From NCBI RefSeq assembly GCF_019903425.1, contig NZ_JACHUZ010000013.1, forward strand, positions 1,334,285 to 1,398,284: 64,000 nucleotides of DNA. Direction: 5' to 3'. Position numbers and translations under genes: made by a program. Each line of letters begins with the position of its first letter. The first letter of the stretch is position 1. Below the pieces are notes generated by a model. That model had not been told where the DNA came from. It saw only the letters and a list, made by a program, of their open reading frames with translations, and searched no databases. Below are positions 33,287 to 43,966 of the stretch, piece after piece. The stretch is from Vreelandella halophila (GTDB lineage: Bacteria; Pseudomonadota; Gammaproteobacteria; Pseudomonadales; Oleiphilaceae).

Positions 33287-34573
33287 TCAGTATCCGGGGC
33301 TTTCACCGGTAAGAATGTCGCAGCACAGTACCAGCTTGTGCTCTCCGTAGACGAATGCACGAGACAGGGTTATGCACATGTGTGCGCCGGTTGCCGAAAG
33401 ATAGGGCCGGGTGATCTGGAGTTCGCCGGGGTAGCGCAGGGCGCGGCGCAGATAGTGCTGTCGGTACCAGTCCGCCTGGGCGGTATTCTCCAGTGGCCGG
33501 AAACGCGGATCCAGACGGTGGGCACTCTCCGGCGAAAGCAGGCTGTCGTGGACCTGGACACCGTCATCCCCGATGAGGTAGCAGCGCGATACGGTGTGGT
33601 GATTGACCAGGGTGGCACAGGCCTGCTCAAACCCGGTGCCCGCCTGGAGGGCGCTGATCACCCGTTCAAAACGGTGGCTGAAAAAGCTGGTGATCGTCTG
33701 GGTCGGGTCGGACTGCTGCTGTTTATCCTGCTTGTATTCATCCAGCAGTGTATCGAAATCAGCGGCACTCTGAACGGCGCTGCCCAGCTCGGTGGTCGGC
33801 CGGTGGAAGTAGAAGCCCTGAACGAAATCCACGCCCGCGTCCACGGCGATAAGGGCCTGTTCGCGGGACTCAACACCTTCCATCAGCACCAGGCAGCCGG
33901 ACTCGTGCAGCAGTGAGACAATGCCCTTGAGGATCTGTCGGGTGCGTTTATCCTCAGTCGCCCGGGCGAGCATCTGGCGGTCCAGCTTGACGATGTCCGG
34001 ACGCAGGTTCCAGATGCGTTCAAAGTTCGAATGGCCTGCGCCGAAATCATCAATGGCAGTGAGACAGCCCAGTGAGCGGTAGTATTCCACCGTGCGGCGC
34101 AGGAGGGCCGGGTCGTCACTGGGCTTCTCGACGATCTCCACCACCACGCGGTGGGCGGGGAAGCCGGAATCCTGCAGCAGTCGGCCGAAGAAGGCATCCG
34201 ACTGCATGCCGTTGGCCATGCACTGCGGTGAGACGTTGAGAAAGAGCCAGTTGATCTCGTCCGAAACATTTTGGAAATTGCGCACATGCAGTGCGCGGCA
34301 CAGGCGGTCCAGGAGCAGGTTTGAGGGATGATCCTCGGCAAGCTCGAAAAGGTGGGGCGGCAGGACTGGCGACGCGTCGTTGTCGAAAGCGCGTATCAGG
34401 GCCTCGTAACCGACGATCCGCTTGTGCGAGATGCTGAAGATGGGCTGGAGCGCGGTGCGCAACAGCAGCCCCTCATAGCGCCCGACCCAGCAATGCTCAT
34501 CAGCTGTCGGAGACAGCAGGGCGCTGACACGCTCAAGATCGCTCACTGAACTGCTCTGGTCGAGTGGTGGCAT
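33287..34573 (-). CDS. EAL-domain c-di-GMP phosphodiesterase
   Basis: A 428-aa cytoplasmic protein with an EAL domain at about residues 30-265 and a ~150-residue C-terminal domain reminiscent of YkuI_C/PAS-like sensor folds. All residues needed for hydrolysis of c-di-GMP are visible: YEALIRA, FLNVSP, VEIVEKP, AIDDFGAG, VKLDRQ, LMEGVES and VQGFYFHRP. No membrane segment. The gene stands alone between fabA and the cytochrome b561 gene. It is probably an active phosphodiesterase whose C-terminal domain senses a signal. Confidence 0.92.
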   Translation of the reverse strand: MPPLDQSSSVSDLERVSALLSPTADEHCWVGRYEGLLLRTALQPIFSISHKRIVGYEALIRAFDNDASPVLPPHLFELAEDHPSNLLLDRLCRALHVRNFQNVSDEINWLFLNVSPQCMANGMQSDAFFGRLLQDSGFPAHRVVVEIVEKPSDDPALLRRTVEYYRSLGCLTAIDDFGAGHSNFERIWNLRPDIVKLDRQMLARATEDKRTRQILKGIVSLLHESGCLVLMEGVESREQALIAVDAGVDFVQGFYFHRPTTELGSAVQSAADFDTLLDEYKQDKQQQSDPTQTITSFFSHRFERVISALQAGTGFEQACATLVNHHTVSRCYLIGDDGVQVHDSLLSPESAHRLDPRFRPLENTAQADWYRQHYLRRALRYPGELQITRPYLSATGAHMCITLSRAFVYGEHKLVLCCDILTGESPGY

Positions 34574-34802
34574 GGCCCTTGCTGCACTATGAACAACGTC
34601 CCGTTTTTATGGCCCTCCTCCAGACAGGCATAGCGGATTGTGCCAATTTAATCAACGTAATGACATCCCCCGGCACCAAACAACGTTAAAACTTCCAGGT
34701 ATGGTCAGATTTTCTGAAGGTCAGTGACAGAACTTTTCGGTTTCGCGAGCTCCAGGCAGGGGCTAGGCTGGAATCACTCCACTTTTCAGGAGGCAGGGAG
34801 CA

Positions 34803-35381
34803 ATGAAGTGGCGCAATACACGGTCGCGTTGGGGGATTGTCAGCGTCGGCCTGCACTGGCTGATGGCGCTGGCCGTCATTGGGCTTTTCGCAGTGGGGCT
34901 CTATATGGTGGATCTCGGGTACATGGATCCACTGCGCAATGTGCTGCCGGACTGGCACCGCAGCATTGGGCTGCTGCTGGGCGCGGCTCTTGTGCTGCGG
35001 CTGCTGTGGCGGTTCGTCTCACCCCCGCCAGCACCGGTGCCCGAACACACGAGAATGGAGCATCTCAGCGCCCACGCCGTGCACTGGCTGATGTATGGGC
35101 TGATGCTGGCCATGGTGGTCAGTGGCTACCTGATCTCCTCCGCCGACGGGCGCGAAGTGGCCGTCTTCGACTGGTTCAGCGTGCCTGCTCTCACAGGCAA
35201 TGTGCAGGGGATGGAGGATCTGGCCGGTGACTGGCATCGCTGGCTTGGCTGGACCCTGGTCATCCTTGCTGGCCTGCATGGGCTGGCCGCTTTGAAACAT
35301 CATTTCTGGGATCGTGACGACACGCTTCGGCGAATGCTGTGCATGAAGCTGCGCCAGTCGCGATCCCCGGACAGGCAGTAA
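34803..35381 (+). CDS. Cytochrome b561
   Basis: A 192-aa four-helix membrane cytochrome. Candidate haem ligands are in GLHW, DWHRSIG, HAVHW, DWHRWLGW and GLHGLAALKHHF. Such proteins pass electrons between quinones and periplasmic acceptors, or from superoxide to ubiquinone. AGGAGGCAGGGAGCA precedes the ATG. It is followed by yceI after 23 bp, the common b561-YceI pairing. Confidence 0.93.
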   Translation: MKWRNTRSRWGIVSVGLHWLMALAVIGLFAVGLYMVDLGYMDPLRNVLPDWHRSIGLLLGAALVLRLLWRFVSPPPAPVPEHTRMEHLSAHAVHWLMYGLMLAMVVSGYLISSADGREVAVFDWFSVPALTGNVQGMEDLAGDWHRWLGWTLVILAGLHGLAALKHHFWDRDDTLRRMLCMKLRQSRSPDRQ

Positions 35382-35404
35382 ACACCACACAGAAGGAGAA
35401 TACC

Positions 35405-36007
35405 ATGAATCGGACAACCATGACCCGCAGCTTCCTTGCATCGGCAGTGACCGTGGCGATGTTCGGTGCCGGCCAGGCACTGGCCGCAGATCCCAGTGGC
35501 ACCTATGAATTCGATCGGGAAGGCCAGCACCAGTTCATCCAGTTCCGCATCAGTCATCTTGGTTTCAGTACCCTTTACGGGCGCTTCAATGATTTTGATG
35601 GCAGCTTTGAATACGACGCGGACAATCCGGAGGACTCCTCCGTTCAGGTCACCGTCGATACCAGCAGCGTGGATTCCAACCACTCTGAGCGTGACAAGCA
35701 CCTGCGGGAAGAGGACTTCCTGTATGTGAGCGAGTATCCGGAGGCCACCTTCGAGAGCACGTCCGTTGAGATGGAAGGTGAGGATACCGCCACGGTAACC
35801 GGTGATCTGACCCTGCGTGGCGTCACCCGTGAGATTGATCTGGAGATGGAGCTGATCAACCACGGTGAGGATCCTTGGGGCAACTACCGCATGGGCTTAG
35901 AGGGCACAACGACCCTGACGCTGGAGAATTACGGGATCGACTATGATCTGGGACCGCAAGCAGAGGAAGTGACCCTGATGCTCTCCGTGGAAGGCATACG
36001 TCAGTGA
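35405..36007 (+). CDS. YceI-family periplasmic lipocalin-like protein
   Basis: A 200-aa exported protein with a signal peptide ending in ALA (about residue 27). The YceI domain shows FDREGQHQFIQFRISHLGFSTLYGRFNDFDG, VDTSSVDSNHSERDKHL and GDLTLRGVTREI. YceI proteins form a lipocalin-like barrel that binds polyisoprenoids such as ubiquinone-8. AGAAGGAG precedes the ATG at 35405. It is co-transcribed with cytochrome b561, which suggests a shared quinone-linked role. Confidence 0.94.
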   Translation: MNRTTMTRSFLASAVTVAMFGAGQALAADPSGTYEFDREGQHQFIQFRISHLGFSTLYGRFNDFDGSFEYDADNPEDSSVQVTVDTSSVDSNHSERDKHLREEDFLYVSEYPEATFESTSVEMEGEDTATVTGDLTLRGVTREIDLEMELINHGEDPWGNYRMGLEGTTTLTLENYGIDYDLGPQAEEVTLMLSVEGIRQ

Positions 36008-36249
36008 CGACGGCGTGACCGCTCATCGGTGGCGCCTTCATGGCGGGGGCGCCGCTGGTGTCGGGTCCAGAACAGATTCAGGAACACCAGCACGCTTACG
36101 CCCAGACTGGTGAGCCCGTACAGGCGCAGATCCACCAGAGCGCCAGCCCACATGTATTCCACTACAATGATCAGCACGAAGGTGACAAGGCCCACCATGA
36201 GTCCCTGGGCCGCAGCCCGGCGCGCAGCGCGTATTCGACTCGATGCCAT
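36001..36249 (-). CDS. Small two-helix membrane protein
   Basis: About 82 aa with two hydrophobic segments (LMVGLVTFVLIIVVEYMWAG and LTSLGVSVLVFLNLFW) and basic ends. I do not recognise it. The ATG at 36249 is one choice; an in-frame GTG at 36267 is the other. Its 3' end overlaps the convergent yceI by 7 bp. Membrane-protein character on this strand supports it as real, but there is no strong ribosome site. Confidence 0.55.
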   Translation of the reverse strand: MASSRIRAARRAAAQGLMVGLVTFVLIIVVEYMWAGALVDLRLYGLTSLGVSVLVFLNLFWTRHQRRPRHEGATDERSRRRH

Positions 36250-36433
36250 AAGGGGTATCGGTTCCACCGTGATATCAGGATCGTCGCTGAAGGTGGATTC
36301 ACGTTAGCCCCGGGTGCTCCCTGCCCACTATTCGGGAAATCCACTACCGCTGGTTTGGAGTCCGGCGCAAGCCTCCCTATAATGGCGCTTTGCCCGAAAA
36401 GGGCACCCACCCATGACGGAACACAGAGGGCCT

Positions 36434-38716
36434 ATGCCGGAATTCGAGACCACCGACGAGGGCTATGAGCGCGTCGCGCTGCGGGATTATACGGAGAAGG
36501 CGTATCTGGACTATTCCATGTACGTCATTCTCGATCGCGCCCTGCCGCAAATCGGTGACGGCCTCAAGCCTGTCCAGCGTCGGATCGTCTACGCCATGTC
36601 CGAGCTCGGCCTGTCGGCCACCGCCAAGTACAAGAAGTCCGCGCGCACTGTGGGCGATGTGCTGGGCAAGTTCCATCCCCATGGTGATTCGGCCTGCTAC
36701 GAGGCCATGGTGCTCATGGCCCAACCCTTTTCGTACCGTTACCCGCTGGTGGACGGCCAGGGCAACTGGGGCAGTCAGGATGATCCCAAGTCGTTCGCGG
36801 CCATGCGTTACACCGAGGCACGGCTGGCGAAGTTCTCCGAGGTGCTGCTCAGCGAGCTGGGTCAGGGCACGGTCGACTGGCAGCCGAACTTCGACGGTAC
36901 CCTGAACGAGCCCGCTACCCTGCCGGCACGGGTACCGCATGTGCTGCTCAACGGCACTACTGGCATTGCCGTGGGTATGGCAACGGACATCCCGCCGCAC
37001 AACCTGCGGGAGGTGACTTCCGCCTGCATTCGGCTTCTGGACGAACCCGGGGCGGACGTGGACGCCCTCTGCGAGCATATCCAGGGGCCCGACTTCCCGG
37101 CGGGCGCGGCCATCGTCTCCTCCCGTGAGGACCTGCGCCAGCTCTACCGCACCGGGCGTGGCACCCTGCGCATGCGCGCCCGCTGGCAGCTGGAGGGGAG
37201 CGACATCGTGATTACGGCGATGCCGCACCAGGTTTCCGGGAACCGGATCATGGAGCAGATCGCGCAGCAGATGCAGCAGCGCAAGTTGCCCATGGTGACC
37301 GACCTGCGCGACGAGTCCGACCACGAGAACCCGGTGCGGATGGTGATCTCGCCGCGCTCCAACCGGGTGGATACGGACGGGCTCATGGAGCACCTGTTCG
37401 CCAGCACGGACCTGGAAAAGAATTACCGCATGAACCTCAATGTCATCGGGCTGGACGGGCGTCCACGGGTCAAGGATGTGCGTGGGTTGTTGTCCGAATG
37501 GCTGGAATACCGCCACGAGACCGTGCGCCGCCGGCTCGAGCACCGCCTGGGCAAGGTGACGGCCCGCCTGCACATCCTGGAGGGGCTGCTTGTTGCCTAC
37601 CTCAACATCGATGAGGTGATCCAGATCATCCGCGACGAGGACAAGCCCAAGCCCGTGCTGATGGACCGCTTCGGGCTCTCGGATGAACAGGCCGAGGCCA
37701 TCCTGGAACTCAAGCTGCGCAATCTCGCCAAGCTTGAGGAGATGAAGATCCGTGGCGAACAGGATGAGCTGAAGGAGGAGCGTGACAGTCTCCAGGCCAC
37801 CCTCGGTTCCGAGGACCGCATGCGCGAGCTGATTAAATCCGAACTTGAGGCCGATGCCGAGGCCTTCGGCGACGACCGGCGCAGCCCCATTGAGGCCAAG
37901 GGCGAGGCGAAGGCCTTCAGCGAGACAGACCTGGTCTCCGGGGATCCGGTGACCGTGGTGCTTTCCGAGAAGGGATGGATCCGGGCGGCCAAGGGGCACG
38001 ATGTCGACCCCACCGGGTTCAGCTACAAGGCTGGAGACCGCTTCGCCCTGGCGGCACGCGGGCGCAACAACCAGCAGGCGCTGGTGCTCGACACCACCGG
38101 GCGCAGCTACGCCCTCAATACGCACACGCTGCCCTCGGCGCGGGGCCAGGGCGAGCCGCTGACCACCCGCGTCAACCCGCCCACGGGGGCCGGCTTTGCC
38201 GGTCTCATGATGGCTGGCGAGGGGCGGGTACTGCTCAGCACCACGGCCGGTTACGGGTTTATGACGCCGCTGTCATCACTGGTCAGCCGCAACCGCAACG
38301 GCAAGGCGGTTCTCAACGTCCCCCAGGGTGCCAGCATACTGCCGCCGCAGCGGGTGCGCGAGGGCGACAGCGTCTGGCTGGCGGCGGTCTCCAGTGAAGG
38401 TCGTATGCTGATCTTCCCGCTCAGTGAGCTGCCCGAACTGGGCAAGGGCAAGGGCAACAAGATGCTCGGTATCCCTCCGGCCCGGGTTAAAAGTGGTGAG
38501 GAATCCATGGTGGCGGTCACCACCTTCTCGGAGCGGGACCGGCTGGTGCTGCACGCCGGAAAGCGCCATCTGACCCTGCGCTTCAGTGACCTCGACCACT
38601 ACCGGGGCGAGCGCGGCCGGCGCGGCCACAAGCTGCCGCGCGGGCTCCAGCGGGTCGACCGTATGGAAGTCATTGAATACGACAACGCCGGGGAGGCGTC
38701 TTCAGCGGATGAGTGA
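36434..38716 (+). CDS. parC: DNA topoisomerase IV subunit A
   Basis: A 760-aa subunit that cuts and rejoins DNA. The catalytic tyrosine is in AMRYTEARL. The quinolone-resistance region reads [12 protein letters not shown], with the sensitive-type serine and glutamate. The C-terminal propeller follows. I prefer the ATG at 36434 over the one at 36413, because the N-terminus then matches Pseudomonas ParC and AGAGGG is near. It overlaps serB by 8 bp. Confidence 0.96.
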   Translation: MPEFETTDEGYERVALRDYTEKAYLDYSMYVILDRALPQIGDGLKPVQRRIVYAMSELGLSATAKYKKSARTVGDVLGKFHPHGDSACYEAMVLMAQPFSYRYPLVDGQGNWGSQDDPKSFAAMRYTEARLAKFSEVLLSELGQGTVDWQPNFDGTLNEPATLPARVPHVLLNGTTGIAVGMATDIPPHNLREVTSACIRLLDEPGADVDALCEHIQGPDFPAGAAIVSSREDLRQLYRTGRGTLRMRARWQLEGSDIVITAMPHQVSGNRIMEQIAQQMQQRKLPMVTDLRDESDHENPVRMVISPRSNRVDTDGLMEHLFASTDLEKNYRMNLNVIGLDGRPRVKDVRGLLSEWLEYRHETVRRRLEHRLGKVTARLHILEGLLVAYLNIDEVIQIIRDEDKPKPVLMDRFGLSDEQAEAILELKLRNLAKLEEMKIRGEQDELKEERDSLQATLGSEDRMRELIKSELEADAEAFGDDRRSPIEAKGEAKAFSETDLVSGDPVTVVLSEKGWIRAAKGHDVDPTGFSYKAGDRFALAARGRNNQQALVLDTTGRSYALNTHTLPSARGQGEPLTTRVNPPTGAGFAGLMMAGEGRVLLSTTAGYGFMTPLSSLVSRNRNGKAVLNVPQGASILPPQRVREGDSVWLAAVSSEGRMLIFPLSELPELGKGKGNKMLGIPPARVKSGEESMVAVTTFSERDRLVLHAGKRHLTLRFSDLDHYRGERGRRGHKLPRGLQRVDRMEVIEYDNAGEASSADE

Positions 38717-39944
38717 ACTGGTACTGATCAATGTCTCCGGGCGCGACAAGCCCGGTCTTACGTCCGAGATCACCGGCATCATGGCGCGCTTTGATGTGCG
38801 CATACTGGACATCGGGCAGGCCGTGATCCACGACCACCTGACCTGGGGCATCCTTGCGGAGATTCCCGAGGAAAACAACGCCCCACAGGTGTTCAAGGAG
38901 CTGCTGTTCCGTATCCATGAGCTGGACCTGCAGGTGCGCTTCGAGCCCATCACCGAGGAGGCCTACGGGGAGTGGGTCCAGGGCAAGGGGCGCGGCCGCT
39001 ATGTGGTCACTCTGATGGCGCGGGACATCACCGCGGACCAGATTGCCCGGGTTTCCAGCATTACCGCGCAGCACGGGTTGAATATCGATAACATTGCCCG
39101 TCTTTCCGGGCGCACGAGCCTGGAGCGCAGCGACCGCATCGCCTGTGTGGAGTTCTCCGTGCGCGGCACGCCCCAGGATCTGGAAGTGCTGCGCTCGGAC
39201 TTCCTGCATATCGCCACGGATCTGAACGTGGACATCGCCTTCCAGGAGGATTCCATCTATCGGCGCAATCGCCGGCTTGTGGTGTTCGATATGGACTCGA
39301 CCCTGATCGAGGCGGAGGTGATCGATGAGCTGGCCGCCGAGGCGGGCGTGGGCCACAAGGTGGCGGAAATCACCGAAAGGGCGATGAAAGGGGAACTGGA
39401 CTTCAGCCAGAGCTTCCGAGAACGGGTGGCGCTGTTGGAAGGGATGGAGGAGTCCGTGCTCGAGCGCGTGGCGGAGCGGCTGAAACTAACCGAGGGCGCC
39501 GAGCGGCTGATCAATACGCTGCGTAACCTGGGCTACCGCACCGCCATCCTCTCGGGTGGGTTTACCTATTTCGCGCGGCATCTGCAGCAGCGTCTCAATA
39601 TCGACTACGTCTACGCCAATGACCTTGAGATCCAGGATGGCCGGGTGACCGGGGAAGTTCCCGGGCGGATCGTGGATGGTCAACGCAAGGCGGAACTTCT
39701 GGAGCAGATCGCGGACGAGGAACGCATCCGCCTGGAACAGGTGATTGCCGTGGGCGATGGCGCCAACGACCTGCCCATGCTGAGTAAGGCCGGATTGGGC
39801 GTGGCCTTCCGGGCCAAGCCCTTGGTGAAGGAATCCGCCCGCCACTCCATCTCCACCCTGGGGCTGGATGCGATCCTGTATCTGCTCGGGTATCGGGAAT
39901 CCGACAGGGCGCCGGACCTGGTGGCCATGAACCGGGACCAGTAG
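38709..39944 (+). CDS. serB: Phosphoserine phosphatase with N-terminal ACT domains
   Basis: A 411-aa HAD phosphatase for the last step of serine synthesis. The N-terminal half has ACT-type regulatory domains ([42 protein letters not shown]). The HAD core shows [25 protein letters not shown] and [10 protein letters not shown]. It begins inside the end of parC (8-bp overlap). The same pair of genes lies together in Pseudomonas. Confidence 0.96.
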   Translation: MSELVLINVSGRDKPGLTSEITGIMARFDVRILDIGQAVIHDHLTWGILAEIPEENNAPQVFKELLFRIHELDLQVRFEPITEEAYGEWVQGKGRGRYVVTLMARDITADQIARVSSITAQHGLNIDNIARLSGRTSLERSDRIACVEFSVRGTPQDLEVLRSDFLHIATDLNVDIAFQEDSIYRRNRRLVVFDMDSTLIEAEVIDELAAEAGVGHKVAEITERAMKGELDFSQSFRERVALLEGMEESVLERVAERLKLTEGAERLINTLRNLGYRTAILSGGFTYFARHLQQRLNIDYVYANDLEIQDGRVTGEVPGRIVDGQRKAELLEQIADEERIRLEQVIAVGDGANDLPMLSKAGLGVAFRAKPLVKESARHSISTLGLDAILYLLGYRESDRAPDLVAMNRDQ

Positions 39945-39963
39945 AAGCGCCTGTTCGCGCTTC
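39944..39963. terminator. Hairpin between convergent serB and fimX
   Basis: GAAGCGC (39944-39950) and GCGCTTC (39957-39963) form a 7-bp stem with a 6-base loop, squeezed between the serB stop and the fimX stop at 39964. No T-run is present, so it is a possible bidirectional terminator only. Confidence 0.5.
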
Positions 39964-42051
39964 TCAGTCCCCCTCGCCGAAGTCGTAATCCATGTCCGGC
40001 GTCGGCGCCTGCAAATAGTAACCCTGAATGTAGTTGACGCCCGCCTGCCAGATGGTGGCCAGCACGGAGGCACTCTCGACCAGGGGCATGACTGTCAGCC
40101 GACCCTGCTGATGCAGGCTCTGGATCATTTCCTTCACCGTCTGGCGTGCTTCCTCGTTTTTCTGGATTTCGTCAGTGTAGGAGCCATCCAGCTTCACGTA
40201 GCCCACGTCCAGATGCTTGAGGGTGTTGAAGGGATTCAGTGCACCCCCGAAGTGGGTGATGGACAGCGAGCAGTGGAGTTCCCGCAGCGCATTGCAGAAA
40301 TCCCGCGCCTGCTTGAGGTAGGTGGTGGCATCGCGCTCGGCGATCTGGAAAATCAGTGAATCCCCCGGCAGCCTTGCAGCCTTCAGGGCCACGCCCAGCC
40401 ATGACGGGAAGGTCTGGTCCTGGATGGTTTCCGCGGTCACGTTCAGGAACAGCCGGGTCTCGTGCCCCTTGGAGCGGTGGCTGGCCAGCTGCTTAATGGT
40501 CTGAAGGACCACCCAGCGGTCGATCTTGGCGGCCGTGTTCACCGGGCCACCCGGAGGCAGGAAGTCGTAGGGGGAGACCTCTTTGCCATTCTCATCCAGC
40601 ATCCGCACAAAGGCTTCGTAGTGCTCCTCGCCCTCGCCGCGCAGGTTGATGATGGGCTGGAACAGGAGCTTGAACTGGTCGTTGTCGAGCGCCTGCTGGA
40701 TGGCGTCGGCGGTGCCGTCCGGGCTGCCATGGGATTGCAGCTGGGGTTCGTAGACGTTGATGCCGTTACCACCTTTATGGCCTTCCTGCTGGCGGACCTC
40801 GTCCGCTGCGGTGTGGGCACGCCCCACCAGATCCTCCGTCTGCGGGGCGTTTTCGGTGATCGCGGCAATACCGATGCTGACCGTCAGCTGCAGGGTGCGG
40901 GCGGAAACGTCAAACAGGTGATCCTCAACCCGTTTTCGGAGCGTCTCGGCGACCTCCTTCATGCTCTCAACCGTGTCCTGGGGACCGAGGATGCAGAAGG
41001 CGTCGTCACTGAGTCGCGCCACCACCTGGTTTTCCCCGGCGCAGGCGGCGATGAGTCCGGCCATGTCACCGATCACCAGGTCCGCTCCGGAGATGCCGAT
41101 CTGGGTTTTCTTGTGCACGAACTCATCCAGGGCGATGTAGGCCAGTGCTGCATCCGAGCTGTCCTTCTGGACCCGGGCGATAGTCTGGGAGAGGACCTCC
41201 ATGAGGTGGTGGCGGTTATAGAGCCCGGTGAGCACGTCCTTGCTGCTGATCTCCCGGAGCTTTTCGGCCAGTTCAGCACTGTCCTGGACGGGGCGGGCCA
41301 CGATCTGGATGCAGGGCTCGCCATCATAGGTGGCAGCGGAGAGTTCGGCAGTGACCTCGATGGTTTCGCCGTCCGGGCGCTCGATGGTGACAGTGAGCGG
41401 TTCCTGTAGTTCCTCGCCTTCGCGGAACTGCTTCATGGCTTCCTTGAAGAGCTGCTGGCTGTCGCTTTCAAGGGTGTCCAGCACCGGCAGGGCCAGCAGA
41501 TCGTCGGGGTCCTCATAGCCCAGCAATTCCAGATAGGATTGGTTGGCGTAGACGTGCAGGCCGTCATTGATGTAGGCAATGGCGTCCTTGGAGCTTTCCA
41601 GCAGCAGGTGGCAGCGCTGCTCCGCATCCCGCAGGTGGCCGGAGAGGGATCGGCGTTGCCGGCGCTCACCGAGATTGGCCAGCTCCCGGTCGATGATCTG
41701 GCGCAGTAGGGTGCTGTTGTCGAAGGACACCGCATCCTGGGCGCCACGCTCCATGATGGCACTGCGGCGGTCCCCATCCTCGCTTGCGGTCATGAGGATT
41801 GTAGGCAGGTCCCGGTCCTGGCGCCGGATCTGGTCGAGCGCTTCTTCCGGTGACGGTTCCTGTTCCGCATCCCTGATGAGCATCAGGTCCCAGGTGCCAC
41901 TGCCGAGGGCTTCCTGTAGGTCTTCCGGCGAGGTGACCCGGTGAGCCCTTGTGGCACGCCCGGCATTGCGCAAAAGGCTCACGACCTGCTCCGCGTCATT
42001 CTGGGATGGGTCCAGGAGCAGCAGGTGGATGGTTTCAGTCTTCTGGGGCAT
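39964..42051 (-). CDS. fimX: FimX-like protein: REC-PAS-degenerate GGDEF-degenerate EAL
   Basis: A 695-aa protein with the length and order of Pseudomonas FimX, a c-di-GMP receptor that controls type IV pilus assembly. Residues about 1-125 are a receiver-like domain, 140-270 a PAS domain, 275-430 a GGDEF domain whose signature reads SDDAF, and 450-690 an EAL domain. In the EAL domain the metal-binding pair DDFG is replaced by THFG, and EALxR reads EAFVR, so it should bind rather than hydrolyse c-di-GMP. It lies next to serB and a PilZ-like gene as in Pseudomonas. No pilus genes are in the window. Confidence 0.88.
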   Translation of the reverse strand: MPQKTETIHLLLLDPSQNDAEQVVSLLRNAGRATRAHRVTSPEDLQEALGSGTWDLMLIRDAEQEPSPEEALDQIRRQDRDLPTILMTASEDGDRRSAIMERGAQDAVSFDNSTLLRQIIDRELANLGERRQRRSLSGHLRDAEQRCHLLLESSKDAIAYINDGLHVYANQSYLELLGYEDPDDLLALPVLDTLESDSQQLFKEAMKQFREGEELQEPLTVTIERPDGETIEVTAELSAATYDGEPCIQIVARPVQDSAELAEKLREISSKDVLTGLYNRHHLMEVLSQTIARVQKDSSDAALAYIALDEFVHKKTQIGISGADLVIGDMAGLIAACAGENQVVARLSDDAFCILGPQDTVESMKEVAETLRKRVEDHLFDVSARTLQLTVSIGIAAITENAPQTEDLVGRAHTAADEVRQQEGHKGGNGINVYEPQLQSHGSPDGTADAIQQALDNDQFKLLFQPIINLRGEGEEHYEAFVRMLDENGKEVSPYDFLPPGGPVNTAAKIDRWVVLQTIKQLASHRSKGHETRLFLNVTAETIQDQTFPSWLGVALKAARLPGDSLIFQIAERDATTYLKQARDFCNALRELHCSLSITHFGGALNPFNTLKHLDVGYVKLDGSYTDEIQKNEEARQTVKEMIQSLHQQGRLTVMPLVESASVLATIWQAGVNYIQGYYLQAPTPDMDYDFGEGD

Positions 42052-42092
42052 GATGCCGCGCGAACTCCCTGAATTGATTGCAGGCCACAGTT

Positions 42093-43865
42093 TTACAGCG
42101 ATTGCCAGAGTGAAGCAAAGTCATCGTCGTCACTGGTGCTGGACTGGCCCTGGCCGGATGGGCCACGGAAGCGCAGCTCGAACTGACTGATGCTGCTGGT
42201 GGCGGACACACGTCGGCTGAGCTGGGCGGCCTCCTGCTCGCCGTCGCGAAGCAGCGTGATGCGGTGCCCGGTCTGGAAGGGCATGCGTGGTGTGAGCAGG
42301 GTTGCTGGCTGGCCAATGGCGCTCAGCTCGGGCAGCAGCAGCCCCCGAAGGAATTCGCTGCTGCTGCCGCTCTTGTTATCGAGGCGCAGCGCGCAGGGCA
42401 TGGCGCCGGGTCCCAGCAGCTCAATGCCAAGCTGGGCTCTCTGCTGGCCTCCCTGGCGGATCCATCGGATCAGGGCGACGCTCCAAGGGTGATCGCGATT
42501 CTCCCTTACCCCCAGGATCTCGCCCGTCTGCAGGCTTGCCGGCATTTCCGTATTCCAGTTGATGCAGTAGCCGCCGGGGCTGGTGTTCTCAAGGCTGACT
42601 TCGTAGAGCGGATAGGCACGCTCACTCTCGCCGGCCATATCACCGCCGGAGCCCCGGAAATTGATCGGCGCATCCGGCGGGGTCATCGATTCCTGGCGAC
42701 CCGCATCGAAGGCACTGGCCCAGGGGTCATTGCGCCGCTGCGCGGCGCCGAGGAAGGCGTTCTCGCCGGAGTCCGCGTCCTGGCTGTCCACGAACTGGTT
42801 GAAGGTCACCTGGCCGGCGGAAAAATAGTGTACCGAGGTCATGCCAACTGCTACTTCCAGGATGCCGGAGCTCTCGATGCGCCTGTAGGAGCGTTGGGTC
42901 AGAACCCCCAATGCCCGGCCCAAGTGCATGAGCAGTGCATCACTGACTTTTACGGGCAGTTCCGGGGCGTCTGCCGCGGGGGTAGCGCCTCTGCTGTCCG
43001 CCAGGGCGGCCAGGCCCTCCGCAAGTTCGGTGCTGTCGAAACCGATATGCTGTGCGCTCAGCGGGGTGCGGAGCAGGTTGCGGTAGGTCGGGGGCGCATC
43101 CTGGCCCAGGTTGATCACAAAGAGCGCGTCATTCATGCCGCGCTGGAGGATCCGGGTATGGCCGGTCCAGCACTCAAACAGGCTGTACACTTCCGCCAGT
43201 TCCTTCTGACGGAGTTGGTTCGGTCGGCAGCAGCCGAGCAGCAGCAGGCGTTTGTAGGCGTCCTCAACAGTGGTCTGGCGGTGGTACTGGTTGACCGGGT
43301 CCTCAATGGCAATGTCGGTGATCTGCATTGACAATGCCCAGCTGAAGATCTGGTGGGCCTCGTACCAGGTGGCGGCCGGGCTCGGCGCGTACAGTTGGCT
43401 GGCCCGCAGCAACGTGCTGCCGAGGCTGGAAATGGCCCGGTGGCAGGCTTTGGCATTGGCCATCTTCTGTTTGTCCGGGTTGGGGGCTTCCGCCAGCTGG
43501 CCCACGACGATCTTGTAGCCCGTGGCCAGGTGGCGCTGCAGGGCCTGCGCCAGGTTGGCGACCTTGCGCTGCTTTTCCGTCAGGGCGATGGAGCGCCCCA
43601 GAAAATGCTGGGAGAGCTGATCGCAGATGAAGTTAAGTTGCGGGCGCAGTTGGCCCAGGAGCTTCATTCTCAGGGCCGGGTTGATGTCGAGCTGGTTAAG
43701 CTCGATGGCGGCATGGTAGAGCTGGCGCGCTGATTCCCCCACATTGGCGATCGGCAGCCCGTCCACCCATTCCCTGAAAGCACGCGGAGACGCCTCGCAG
43801 AAGGAGAGACTGGTGAGCTTCTGTTCCGGAAGCGTGAGATCCGGCTTTCCTGCTTTGCCCGCCAT
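42093..43865 (-). CDS. PilZ-like domain protein (PA4958-type) next to fimX
   Basis: A 590-aa soluble protein. Most of it is helical and without known motif. Near the C-terminus, about residues 430-500, ENTSPGGYCINW and SVALIRWIRQ resemble a PilZ fold, although the RxxxR arginine motif that binds c-di-GMP is not obvious. Its gene lies 41 bp upstream of fimX in the same direction, matching the position of PA4958 in P. aeruginosa. A role with FimX in surface motility is likely by context, not proven by sequence. Confidence 0.75.
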   Translation of the reverse strand: MAGKAGKPDLTLPEQKLTSLSFCEASPRAFREWVDGLPIANVGESARQLYHAAIELNQLDINPALRMKLLGQLRPQLNFICDQLSQHFLGRSIALTEKQRKVANLAQALQRHLATGYKIVVGQLAEAPNPDKQKMANAKACHRAISSLGSTLLRASQLYAPSPAATWYEAHQIFSWALSMQITDIAIEDPVNQYHRQTTVEDAYKRLLLLGCCRPNQLRQKELAEVYSLFECWTGHTRILQRGMNDALFVINLGQDAPPTYRNLLRTPLSAQHIGFDSTELAEGLAALADSRGATPAADAPELPVKVSDALLMHLGRALGVLTQRSYRRIESSGILEVAVGMTSVHYFSAGQVTFNQFVDSQDADSGENAFLGAAQRRNDPWASAFDAGRQESMTPPDAPINFRGSGGDMAGESERAYPLYEVSLENTSPGGYCINWNTEMPASLQTGEILGVRENRDHPWSVALIRWIRQGGQQRAQLGIELLGPGAMPCALRLDNKSGSSSEFLRGLLLPELSAIGQPATLLTPRMPFQTGHRITLLRDGEQEAAQLSRRVSATSSISQFELRFRGPSGQGQSSTSDDDDFASLWQSL

Positions 43866-43966
43866 TGATCGTTACCGCTGGTTTCTGGGTGTCCGCTTAC
43901 AATACAAGTCCAGGGTAGTGAGAATAGCAAGCGCAACAGGGTTTTGCCGTTGATTTGACAACGACT

